From Syncephalis fuscata (Eukaryota; Zoopagomycota; Zoopagomycetes; Zoopagales; Piptocephalidaceae): a stretch of DNA of 24,619 nucleotides. The stretch is taken from positions 1-24,619 of the forward strand of contig JAHLTZ010000126.1 in NCBI GenBank assembly GCA_025786725.1, in the 5' to 3' direction. The translations under genes were made by a program, and so were the position numbers. Positions 9,196-19,788 of this stretch are shown in pieces. The notes beneath the pieces were generated by a model. It was not told where the DNA came from. It searched no databases and saw only the letters and a program-made list of their open reading frames with translations. Numbering within the stretch: the first letter of the stretch is position 1; every line of letters starts with the position of its first letter.

Positions 9196-9977
9196 AAAAG
9201 AATGACATTACAACATTAGTAATATAATGATGTAACATTGACCAAGTAACCAATGGAGAAAAAGAAATAGAAGTCGTAGCTTAGTCAAATGTTTTAATAT
9301 CAATTAATAAAGAATAGCATCAGTATCAAATGCCTTTAACCTGTAACAATAGCTCAAATTAGCGTATTTATAACAAAAGTTGTAATTGTATAAATTCTAA
9401 TAATAACCGAAATGAATTGGATTATAAAAGTTATATTTATTATTATTTGAGTAACAGTATTGTGTATTTATAATATTGTTGGATAATATACAAAGCAAAA
9501 AAATTACTGATGGAAAAGGTAATCACAATAAATGCAATAGTTTTAATTTAAACTTTGTTTATTTACGTAGTTTAGTTAATTATAGAATAGTAACAATATG
9601 CCAATTGTGTTTTATTTGTTAAAAGACTTTCAGCAATATACTTGTGACAAATGCAACTCAAAAGAAAACATAATACAAAAATATATGTGAAACAGTACCA
9701 ATAATATTGGAACAGTAGCTATGTTAAACTAAACGTTTTATTGAAAAACAAATACAAACTACTAATGAAACAGCTATCAAGAAAAGAAAACGTATTATTA
9801 AAAAATATTTAGTTTGCGGTGAATGCCATTACAAGAAGATATGATGTGATATAAACGAAATGACTTAATTAATTAATAAATTTAAAAAATTTAAAAAAGG
9901 AATTTATTATAATAAAATTTAAAAACAATGTATTTCTCTAATTAAAATAAAAAACTGGTGTGTTTTTTAATTTTCTC
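9196..9977. other. AT-rich intergenic with possible zinc-knuckle remnants
   Basis: No complete gene. A 30-codon frame from 9599 reads MPIVFYLLKDFQQYTCDKC and ends near 9689. About 90 bp further on, another frame reads KKRKRIIKKYLVCGECHYKK. The two CxxC knuckles could be halves of one decayed zinc-binding domain, but no splice joins them in frame. The 23-mer around 9582-9604 resembles 8678-8700 (TAGAATAGTAACARTATGCCA). The last 107 bp are the AT-rich border described separately. Confidence 0.3.
9871..9977. repeat. AT-rich border with GGTGTATTT-like motifs, right
   Basis: AAAATTTAAAAACAATGTATTTCTCTAATT-type sequence (from about 9914) and CTGGTGTGTTTTTTAATTTTCTC (9955-9977) resemble the left border at 471-570. 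As on the left side, this stretch stops where the channel arm begins (9978). Confidence 0.4.
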
Positions 9978-10781
9978 TAAAGAAATCGTACTTTTAGTAT
10001 ACTTGATGATGCAATTAGCTTAGCCATGAATATCATTCTATTGATATATTCATATGCAGGTCGTAGGAAAATCCATGCCTAGAGTGCATCATTGATATAT
10101 TGATTTTAATCATAAATCCATTCCAGCTATGTTTATTATGATGCTAATACTAATGATGTAAATGGTTGTGCAACTAGACCGTGCATCCAAGTGATCTTCC
10201 TTATTTCTTGGCGATTTTAATTGACCATTAACAATGTATATACTCAATTTTATTAAATATCAAACCAGCAAATATTATAACAACTATGAGGACTAATATT
10301 AATTTATTTGTCTATACATAGTAACCAATAAGCAAAGGCCATTTCTACCTTAGTTGTGTATGATATTTGCCGCATGCCATCCCATTTTTCCGTTAACATC
10401 CCCGTATAGCTGATTGGATGAAATGATCAAGTAAAATAGCCGGGGAATAGTTTAGAATTACAAGTAAGAGAACTAGAGAGGAGTCACCGCGACAATATCA
10501 GGGATCAACGGAGTGTTAGAGGTCCGTTTACAAATGCCAGGCAGATACAATATATAATGAAGTTACAAGAACAGCTATCGACTATTGCTAATACACTCAT
10601 ACAACCACTCAATTTCTACATTTCTACACACAGTCAAATACACACGCAATACGCATGCTCAAAATACACACTCATACACACCATTTTGGGTTCCTTCCTT
10701 TTTTGTATTTCCCTTTCAGTTAAACTAGTTACATTAAGTAATATTCAGTGTTAAGTTATATGTATTTTCATCAGTGTCAGT
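9978..10781 (+). promoter_or_regulatory. Upstream flank and 5' leader of channel copy B
   Basis: TATATAA at 10551-10557 lies 225 bp before the ATG at 10782, matching copy A. Upstream of about 10640 the two copies are virtually identical; between about 10640 and the ATG they differ at many positions. This fits a boundary near the transcribed leader. A pyrimidine tract ending in CAG (about 10705-10719) might mark a 5' UTR intron end; no donor was identified. Confidence 0.5.
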
Positions 10782-13073
10782 ATGTACATTCTTACTAGTC
10801 AAATGCGGCATGGGGAGACGTCGTATTCACCGCAGGTATTACAGTCACCAACCGTTGCGCGTCGCCCTGAATACCGGACTCGGCGGCGCTACATACTGCT
10901 GGCGGGTATTCTAATGCCATTTACGGTACTCGTGGCAGTGCCTACTGTAATCGACAAGTGGGAGCGCAAAACAAAAGGTGGATTGACTAAAAACATACGC
11001 AAGCCTACCGGTAAGTAATGAGCCAATACTATTTTACATTATTTGTTGTAGTAGTTCGCTAATATATGCTCTATAGCGGTCACTACACTTATGGCCATTA
11101 GTCTCGCTTTAGCCGTCATGTCCAATGTTGCACTTTACGCTCGTCTCCTACTCTATCTTCCTCATCTCATGACCCTTATTACTACTGTAGCTTCGGGATT
11201 TCGAGGTTAGTAATCATGTACCATTTACCAAAGCAAATCACCTGATGTTGTACTACCTAGTATTACTAAGTACGGCGGCACTTGTAGCACACCGTTTTAT
11301 AACATCTCATGTAAAGCATGACTCAATCATCTCCTATACTGGTGAATGGATTATGTGCATTGCTGATACAGCATTATCAAGCTTTGTTTTTGGCATTCTC
11401 GTCTATGATATTTATCATGCACAAAAACATAATCTGAAAGGTAGGATGGACATCAGCGATTGATTCTCATATATGTATATACATGCTAATACTATTGAAT
11501 GAATAGGCAGTGGACTGTCACATAAAGAACGTTTATTCATTAATACAATAGTTATTACTGTTCTTTGGTGGACACTCGGCTCTATAGCATTCATGTATTT
11601 GGAAAACTGGTCCTTTCTATCTAGTCTATTTTTTAGTCTAGGTAAGTTGTAACATATAGCGTGTTTTACAATCACTCACAATCTATTGTACCTACCAGTG
11701 ACCATGTCTACGGTGGGATTTGGTAATCTGGCACCAACATCTGTAGGCAGCAAGATAGTATGCATTATATTCGCTGTTATAGGTATCTCTTTACTCGGTA
11801 TGCTGATCAACTCGTTTGCCACTATGGTTTTGGACAATATTCGACGAGAAACAGAAACTCGTATTACTGAAATGCGTCGTCGTCGCTACGAAAGTCGACA
11901 ACGTGCAGTCATACAAGAACTGGATCCGGTTAATGACACCGATCCAATATCCCGCCCATCTGAGGCAGCACCGGCAGATTATACTGATGTATATGGCTCG
12001 GTAGACGATGCCAGAAGGGAAAAGGACGACATTCAAGGCAGCGAGATAGTAAGAAAGCTGTATTTTTCTTTATCTAGCCTAATCATTTGTATGTAAGTAT
12101 ACTGTATATACCAATATGTTTAGTTCAATTACTAATTAATTATGCTGTAGTGTAATTCATACATTTATATTTGCCCACACTGAAAACTGGGCCTACATGG
12201 ATAGTTTCTATTTTTGTTCTACTACCATCATGACCATCGGTAAGTTACACTAATAGTATTTATTAGTATTTATTGATGTATCTATTGTATTCTATAGGAT
12301 TTGGTGATTTTGTACCCACATCCCATATTGGTGAGGCCATGTTTATATTATTTTGTATTACTGGCCTGGCCTGTATGACCTATTGTGGTTTAGTCATATC
12401 TCAGATGCGTCGTGACTATGTCACATATCACATCCTACGAGTTGAGAATATATTACGACGCTATGCCACACTTAACGAAAAAAATAGCGCTCAAGTACGC
12501 ATGACTGAGACTAATTCAAGCGTATCAGTAAGAGGTACAGTACAACGTTCAAATCCATCCCAGACAGAGCTAGATGTAGAAGCAGCAGCAACAGAAGCAA
12601 CCACAACATCAAAGACGGCAGAACGAGAACAAGCAATGAACGAAGTATTAGAGGCAGCACGTCAGATGCGCCGTACGCTAAAAGCTATGGCCCGTGCATC
12701 CGTTAATATACCAAAGTTTTCATCTGGTATATCAAATAGCCGTATTAATAATAGTAGCAGTAGTATTAATGACTTCAATAATAGCCACTATAATATTAGT
12801 AACAAAGGATCAATGTCGGCCGTTTCAATACCATTGTACTCATTTGCTAATACAATACGAAAAGTATCAAGTGAACATATTATTATAGAAGAGTCAAATG
12901 ACGGTGTCAACTCGGCAGACATATCCACAACGCTATCACAACAAGTAACTCCACTTGGCCGTCTAGCAGTATGGCATAATTGTCACGATTATATGGAACG
13001 AATTATTCTAGCAACAGAACGATTACTAGAAATTGAACACCTTGATAAAATGACACATGGATCCAGTAGATAA
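10782..13073 (+). CDS. TOK-type two-pore outward-rectifier K+ channel, copy B
   Basis: Exons: 10782-11010, 11077-11205, 11261-11440 (or from 11234), 11507-11641, 11699-12092, 12151-12239 and 12298-13073. All phases fit, giving 643 aa (652 with the alternative acceptor, which would need a 28-nt intron). Order of features: TM1 YILLAGILMPFTVLVAV, TM2 LMAISLALAVMSNVALYA, TM3 around LLSTAALVAHRF, TM4 CIADTALSSFVFGILVY, TM5 IVITVLWWTLGSIAFMYLE, pore 1 TVGFG, TM6 IVCIIFAVIGISLLGML, TM7 LYFSLSSLIICIVIHTFIFA, pore 2 TIGFGDF, and TM8 MFILFCITGLACMTYCG. Eight segments with two pores is diagnostic of fungal TOK channels. The tail is Ala/Thr/Asn-rich with a conserved C-terminus, three codons shorter than in copy A. 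It is convergent with the P4-ATPase gene, 250 bp apart. Both pore filters are intact, so function is plausible. Confidence 0.9.
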
Positions 13074-13323
13074 TAATTATAATTTATTTATTTATTGGAT
13101 AGATGATTTGTTAATATTATACATGCCAGATAGATAGTAGTAATCGTATTAATTGTTATTATTTCCCTCTCTCCTCCCTCTCTCCTATAATGCTTTATGG
13201 AATTTATATAGTATGATAATAATAAAAATAGTATGAATTTATTGATTCCATAACTATGCTTTATATATTTATTTTTAATTATTATTATTTTATTATAATA
13301 ACGATGACGTCTACTACAACAGA
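13074..13323. terminator. Convergent 3' ends of channel B and P4-ATPase
   Basis: 250 bp between two stop codons facing each other. The first 137 bp belong to arm B and include TTTATTTATTTATTGG and a pyrimidine tract (about 13162-13187). The rest is AT-rich with AATAATAATAAAA-like sequence usable as poly(A) signals on either strand. No gene. Confidence 0.45.
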
Positions 13324-16300
13324 TTACACGGTGCTTTGATTATCAGGAGATGATGGCAAATTAGATGTTGAATTCATCTGTGACGTTACCGATGTTTCAC
13401 CACCAAATGTACGACGTACAAATAGAATAAACCATGTCCATCGACCTGTATTACGCAGTGGAACACTGGCATTGGGTTTAAGGCTTTCTTCTTGTACAAT
13501 ATCTGCATCATCTGGAAAGACGCTTCGCTGATAGCTATAGCCAAATTAATAAGTGACTATATCGCTATTATTGTATTTGTTAAACTTACTAGAAATAGAT
13601 GTAATCGGGTAGACAACAAACAACAACGACAATAACAATACTAAAGTAATTACCAGCTAATGTAAATAACTCTTTCATTACCGGTTCTTCAAGGAAATTA
13701 AATAGCTCAAGGCCAAACATCAATATAAGATTGGCCAATAGACTAAGAGCAACTGCGGCAATAAATACCCAGACCCACCGACTAACACAATAGAATAGAT
13801 ATCAATATTAGTCAATAGAAAACTGAAGCTAATAAATAGTACTTACCGGACCGTTAAGGCAATTTTAGAACAAACAACGACAAGTACAAGTGTACCAACC
13901 AAGAATGCTTCAGTAGTACGACCAATGGTTCCACCATCACTACGTATATTACCTTGGCCTACTAGAAACATAAACGTACCAAATATCGCTATAATATGAA
14001 TATTAATAATTATAAATACTATTAATCTACAAAAATAACTTACCAACTGAATGCCATAGTGCTGTAAATGCCCATCCAAGCTCCAATTTAATATTCCAAA
14101 ATCGACCATCCTTTATCGCTTTATAAAGTCTAGGATACTATTGAAATGCATTAATAATAATAATAATAAAACAAAATAACAATATCTTACCTTGGCAATC
14201 TTTTCTTCATCGACATCTTTATCAAAAATAGCCATAGCAATAGGCGGTAAACTTGTATAGGCCACATTCCATAGCGTAAGGAAATGATCTTCATAAAGAG
14301 TCTATACCCGTAACATTAGGGCGGGTAGTTGATTTAAACTTGTAACTTACTTGACCACACCACGCATTATAGAAACCAAACCAAAATTGTACGGTAATAA
14401 GCGCAATATTCTTATACAATGAATATAGTATAATATTGGCAATACGCATGTAGGAGTAGCGGCCATGAACAGATAATAAGCGACGCAATGCTCTAAATTC
14501 AACAAACGAATAATCACTTGCTCGTACTGCTTGTGCACCTTCCATTCCTTCAATGCCCACACCAACATGTGCTTCCTATAAATAAAATATAAAATATAAA
14601 ATATAGATTCATTAATAGTTATGGTTTGTACCTTTTTATATAATAATTATAATAATACAACTTACCTGAATCATACTAACATCATTGGCACCATCGCCAA
14701 TACTAAGGGTTACTTTAAATAGCTGTTTCTTCACAAGTCGTACCACCAACGCCTTTTGCAATGGAGTCACTCGACAACAAATAACCTATTAATATAATAT
14801 AATATATCTATTTAATATATATCCAACCATTACTATTATTTATTAGACTTACTGAACGGCATCGAACACCTATTTTCAAAAACTTCTTTGCCAGTTCTGG
14901 TAATAGTAAAATATACACTAATGATTCACCATCCACTACTAGTGCATTTTTATCATCATCATTCTTTTCCTCAGTTTCTGTAATAAATTGATCTAATAAT
15001 GTACTACAATCAGGTCCTGATTTGGCATTTACAGTCATAATATTCATGGCAGCCGATATCAATCGTGAAGATTTGCCAACTTTGACCGCCGTTTCTTGTT
15101 TATCGCCCGTCAATAACCAAATACGAATGTCACACTAGTTCAGTTCATTAATATACACTCTATTGTTACACTAATATATACTAATATATATATATATATA
15201 TATATATTAACTTACTTGTAGTAAATAATCAATCGTTTCTGGTACTTGATCTTGTAGTTTATCTTCAATGGCTGAACATCCCAATAATCGAAGACGTACT
15301 TCGGCTAATTCTGAGGCTCGTGCCACTTTTTGATCCCGGTTACGTAGCGCACATTCTGCCTTGTCATATCGACGGGAGAATGCCTCATACTCACCGGTTT
15401 TAAACTGTTTCCAGGCCATAACTAGTGTACGCAGTCCACTCACAGAAAAGTTTAATAGCGCTTCTTCAGCCGCGGCTAATGTCTTTTTATTCGTATCTTC
15501 ACGTAATCGCTGAGTAATAATATTATCGGCACCTTTGCAAAACAAAAATGTGCCTATTTAATACTGTAATTAATAATCCGCCTAATGAAATGTCTATAGT
15601 TAGCCTACCTTTATCGTTACGAACAATGACCGACATTCGCTTGCGGTCAGAGGTGAAATCAAGTACTCGAAGTAGTTCATAGGTCTCTTCTTGGCCTATA
15701 TTCATTTATAAGTAACAAGCTATAGACGTTACAATAGTAAAACTTGCCAAAGACTGAAATGGTAATCACATCTTTTGTACGATGTACAAGTAGCCCATCA
15801 TCTTCACGTAGACCGTATAATAAAGCTGATTCGTCTGGTGATGGTGATTCATACAGTACACTAACACCATCTTTATCCATAACTGGAATAGCGCCATGAC
15901 AAATGGCCACACAACGAACAAAATTGACTATTAATTCCTTTTCTTCAGCATCATTAAGTGTCTACAAATTAAATGGATACTTATATTAGTTTTTGTACTT
16001 ATAATATACACTGTCCATTTATTACCTCATAGTAATGCTTAAGACTACCTGGCTCCGCTGTCTCATCGAATGTTTGCTGTCCAATGTACCATTTAGCTAG
16101 ACGCATCACATTCTGTGTTAATGTGCCCGTCTTATCAGAAAAGATATATTCAACCTATATTATATTAATAATTATCTATATATCTATATATCTATATATC
16201 TATATATTTATGTTAACACTTACTGCTCCCAGATCTTCGTTTAAATTAGAATTATGGGCCTTCATTGCTCGACCCTTTGATGACTTCATACCATCATCCC

Positions 16301-18634
16301 ACATCATAAAACTTGCTTGAGCTACACGTACCAATTCCACTGATACAAATACTGAAATAGGTACTACAAAACTATATAATACGAAGAAGACCATAAACAC
16401 ACCAAATACTTCCTATAAAGCAAGGAATAAGTAAATAAGTACTTTATGCATTGTTACTTACTCGAGCCGGCGTCCGAGTATTGTCACTAGGTGGCAAATA
16501 CCAAGCTTTGGGATTGGAGGCATTTTGTTGTGTCGGCTAGTAATTCATTCATTATTAATTAACATGACATATTACTAGTTAATTACTTACCGATGGAATG
16601 ACATAGAGACAAGTGCTGACAATCAATATAATAGCATTGAAAATAAAGATCCACATAATCAACTTGTTTAGTCGCTTTTCTAAAGTAGAAAACTTTAGAC
16701 CTGTTTGTTTTAAATTCCTATTATAATCATCGTTTGTTTAACAAGTTTATCCATAGAATTACTAACTTACTTGAATACTTTAGTATCTTCACCGGCATAA
16801 ATAACTGCACCATAAATGTACTCGGTATTACGCAGTGTAGATCCACGAAGTAGTAACTGCTCCATACTGAGTGGTGTCATATCGGCTCGTCGATCATCAA
16901 TCTCCAGGGTCACTAGGCCTTCGAATATATTCAATCGTTCATTGGGCATTTCACATTCAATATGACCACGTAGACGCATAATATCCTATAAATAGCGGTT
17001 ATATAATTGATCATAGTATAGTATTAATTACTAACCTCGGGTGTATTAAATCCTTGAGTTAATTGGATAGCATCACGGGTCTTTAAGCTTGTTTCACCAT
17101 CCAATTCAACAGTATCAATGTAACAAGTGCCATCCTCGATGGAAGATGACAATAAAACAAGATCAGCCGGTACAGGCTCATCCTTGGTCAAATAGACCTA
17201 TATACGTATTAGTTATACTATATTCTATTAGTTGTTACTTACCATATCGCCTGGAACAATGTTCATACTAAGAACTTTTTCATGTTTTCCATCTCGTACC
17301 ACTGTGAACTCCTGAGTATTTGCTTGTTTATCTTGTTTATATCGTTTCTAGTTATCATTCAACATTAAAATTGATATTAATATATATTTATCTGCATGTT
17401 ATCAATTACTATAGATAATTCTTACATAATCTTCAAGACCATCCTTAACAGCGGTAATGAATAACACAATAAAAAGTGGCAACAACTCAGAAGTTGGATC
17501 TAATGATGGTTCAAGTAGCACAAAAACAGCAGCCAATAAAAATAAATATTATAAAATCGACGAAACTAGATTAATTAGATTAAATTAGTATATTTTTATA
17601 TTTACGCTATCTTTATATTATTTAATTACCTGAAAGAACAAATTGACAGGTATAAATGACCATAGTGTATATTTTGTAGTACGAATGTAATTGGTAGAGT
17701 ATTTATGATCGAGTCGATGTAACATACTTTTCTCGGGCACACCATTAAATTCCACTTCATACAAATCCTCTGCTCCACGATGTTCTGTAGAGGAACGACC
17801 CGCCGAGTACACCGTAGACTGATGGCTAAAACTAAATCGTGATGACAATGCTCGCTTCACTGAAGGTGATGCTGGTGGTCGAGAAATGACCGAGGCTGCA
17901 TCTGTTTGACTCGATACATCGGTATTGATTCTAGGTCGAGATAGTCGTCGAAACTTTTTGGCGGCCTGTGAACGCTGTTCATCCAATAGTGCTGATGAAG
18001 GCGCAGGGCGTGTCCCATCTAATGGACCTGATGCTGAACGTGCCAATGGAGATACTACAGGTGATTCTGTTCCTCCAATGGTTCTAAGTGAGTCTTTACG
18101 TAGATTACTAGATGCCATCAATGGACTGGCTGGAGATGCATCGATTTCACGTATTTCATCCATTTCTTCTTCTTCTTCTTCTCCTTCGTCATCTTCGCTA
18201 TCTTCTTCGCTCTCCTCTTCGCTCTCCTCTGATTCAGAAATAGCCGAAAATAGCACCTTTTTGCTTTTCCCTAGATTGCTTCTACTTGATCCAGATGGCT
18301 CCAAATCACTCGCTTGAAGTCTACTATCTCCACTGACCTCACTTGTAGTCTCGGTATCCAGGGTAAATGTCGATGGATTATAGGATCCATGTGGATTAGT
18401 ACCCAATGCTAGTGCAACCTCTAGTGCTGCACTATCCTGTTCAGTTACCGTATCTGAGGTCACTGCTATAGCTGATGCTGAATTAGAGGCAGTTACTGGA
18501 ATGGCCGGTGGCGGTGGCGGTGTCCCTTCACGATCCAGTACTTGATGTACCTCCGTCATCTCCTCCTCTCGCGACTGATGGTCATGCTCCATGAACAAGG
18601 CAACCGCGTCTATCGATACCGATGTTGTTAACAA
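13324..18634 (-). CDS. P4-type ATPase (phospholipid flippase), 20 exons
   Basis: Drs2/Dnf-type aminophospholipid flippase that moves lipids to the cytosolic leaflet using ATP. Exons (minus): 18634-17630, 17565-17426, 17347-17243, 17197-17036, 16985-16771, 16717-16591, 16536-16462, 16412-16224, 16154-16026, 15961-15748, 15695-15609, 15553-15216, 15134-14853, 14785-14666, 14575-14351, 14301-14191, 14137-14044, 13988-13847, 13781-13590 and 13534-13324, about 1387 aa. Landmarks: a non-conserved acidic/Ser-rich N-terminus (residues 1-310), [19 protein letters not shown] (about 450), PIS in TM4, phosphorylation Asp in DKTGTLTQN (about 680), [46 protein letters not shown] and ten hydrophobic segments. 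Exon 2 needs one extra base in the T run at 17538-17542 to join FRRFYNIYF to [11 protein letters not shown]; all other phases agree. This is probably a sequencing error, otherwise a null allele. Exon 10 uses a GC donor. Confidence 0.9.
15184..15207. repeat. (AT)n microsatellite in P4-ATPase intron
   Basis: 24 bp of alternating A and T lie just upstream (plus-strand view) of the intron donor at 15215. A second simple repeat of TATCTATATA-like units sits in another intron at about 16174-16208. Both are likely length-polymorphic. Confidence 0.7.
15696..15747 (-). other. GC-AG intron in P4-ATPase gene
   Basis: On the minus strand exon 10 ends TCAGTCTTTG and is followed by GCAAGTTTT. The acceptor is GAATATAG at 15696. 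Only this GC donor keeps the frame (SVFG then [13 protein letters not shown]). The GT two bases further on in AAGTTTT gives the wrong phase. GCAAGT is the usual form of rare GC donors. Confidence 0.75.
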
Positions 18635-19788
18635 TAGCTGTTAACTAATAAAATTGTGTATTACTTGACACGGCAATGAATAGTCAATAACCCACACACT
18701 AATAACTATTTTTATATATATTATTATTATTTAAATGTAAAATTGTAACAAGAACCAAGATATCACATATTCACATCACAATGAACCTTATTATTCTTCC
18801 CGCCATACACTTTAGTCATTTCATCGATGAACATATTATGTTACTACAGCTACTTACCTAATCAATATAATATATAAACTATTTAGGCGGTAATTATAAA
18901 GGAGCCACCTATAATATACTATTTGTGCCAATAATCCGACAATAGTCCAGAAAACAACTTAATCGTTAATAATCGCGTAATAATTGACAGATGTATTCAA
19001 ATAAAGCAGTACACGCAATCGAGTCTTTATCGTCAAATATTCAGTACTGAAGTGCCAGCAGAGTGGGGAATACGTTGAAACGACCTCACTTTGTGGCACA
19101 GCCAGTATTCATATAACCTCCAAGAACTAAAGGAGACTTATACTAAAAAAGGGGCTTCTATGCCTGTGCCAACCAACAACCGCCGTGGCAGTATCTGCAG
19201 ACACTTACATGAATTCTTGTAAGGTAGGATGAATAAAATAAAGTAAGGATGATGAGGTGCGTGGAAGTTTATTACTGTCGAACGAGTAATAGTAATAGTG
19301 TTTGCAGTAATAATAGTGTAAAGGTAAATAGGAGTAGCGGTAATAATAGAATAGAATAACGGTAATAAAAAAATTAACCGAGCACGCGGACTTGCAATAA
19401 TGGAAAAATACCAGCAATTCTTCCAAGTACAGTAACTTTTAGAATAAACCAAATTTATCTGTAAATCAAACAGAAAAATCCAGATTGATCAAATAAATGA
19501 ATAGTGTTTGTGTGTGGTTAGTAGAGGTAACAAGGCAATAGGAAATGGCAGAATAACGAAGACTACTACATCAATATAACTGTTACAGATGTGTAGATTT
19601 TATTGTTATAATAGTTAGTGTTGTTGTACTAAGGAGTCATAAGTGACATCCACACTGATACCACTAGAAAACAACATGTTTTATATTTCTTTATGGAGAT
19701 ATTAAACACGTTTGGTGCTAAAACAAGCAGAGTAGCCGCATCTACTATTGATCAATATCACTAGCTAGTACTATTGATGATGCGTCTA
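18635..19788. other. 1.15-kb intergenic region, no gene recognised
   Basis: Lies between the P4-ATPase start and the Gemin6-like stop, both on the minus strand. It must hold the flippase promoter and possibly an untranslated leader. Open frames on the minus strand around 19138-19452 are hydrophobic and Tyr/Ile-rich in two overlapping frames, as expected from AT-rich non-coding DNA. No RNA gene or repeat of note. Confidence 0.45.

Larger units (their letters stand above)
9978..13210 (+). repeat. Inverted 3.24-kb arm B carrying a TOK channel gene
   Basis: Reverse-complement partner of 571-3810. Its inner 630 bp (9978-10610) are almost identical to the partner, and its outer end (13074-13210) shows about two differences in 137 bp. 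Similarity stops abruptly at both ends. The 6.17-kb sequence between the arms (3811-9977) is unique and carries the secreted-protein genes. Recombination between the arms would invert it. Confidence 0.93.

Noticed and set aside
10557-10754. 65-codon ORF upstream of channel copy B
   Set aside because: It lies in the 5' flank and leader, contains CA-rich repeats, and its frame is not preserved through the leader in copy A.
11206-11233. 28-nt intron in channel copy B
   Set aside because: It keeps the frame, but an acceptor 27 nt further on (CTACCTAG at 11260) is also in frame and gives a 55-nt intron like the others in the window. The extra 27 nt are identical in both copies, as are all introns and unlike the exons. 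I prefer 55 nt.
17925-18317. 130-codon Ser-rich frame opposite the P4-ATPase N-terminus
   Set aside because: It mirrors the Glu/Asp-rich coding run (GAA/GAG read backwards gives Ser/Leu codons). The minus-strand frame continues into conserved flippase sequence, so the plus-strand one is a shadow.
19138-19452. Two overlapping hydrophobic minus-strand ORFs
   Set aside because: Rich in Tyr, Ile and Thr in both frames, as AT-rich non-coding DNA often is, with no signal peptide, motif or splice pattern that supports a gene.
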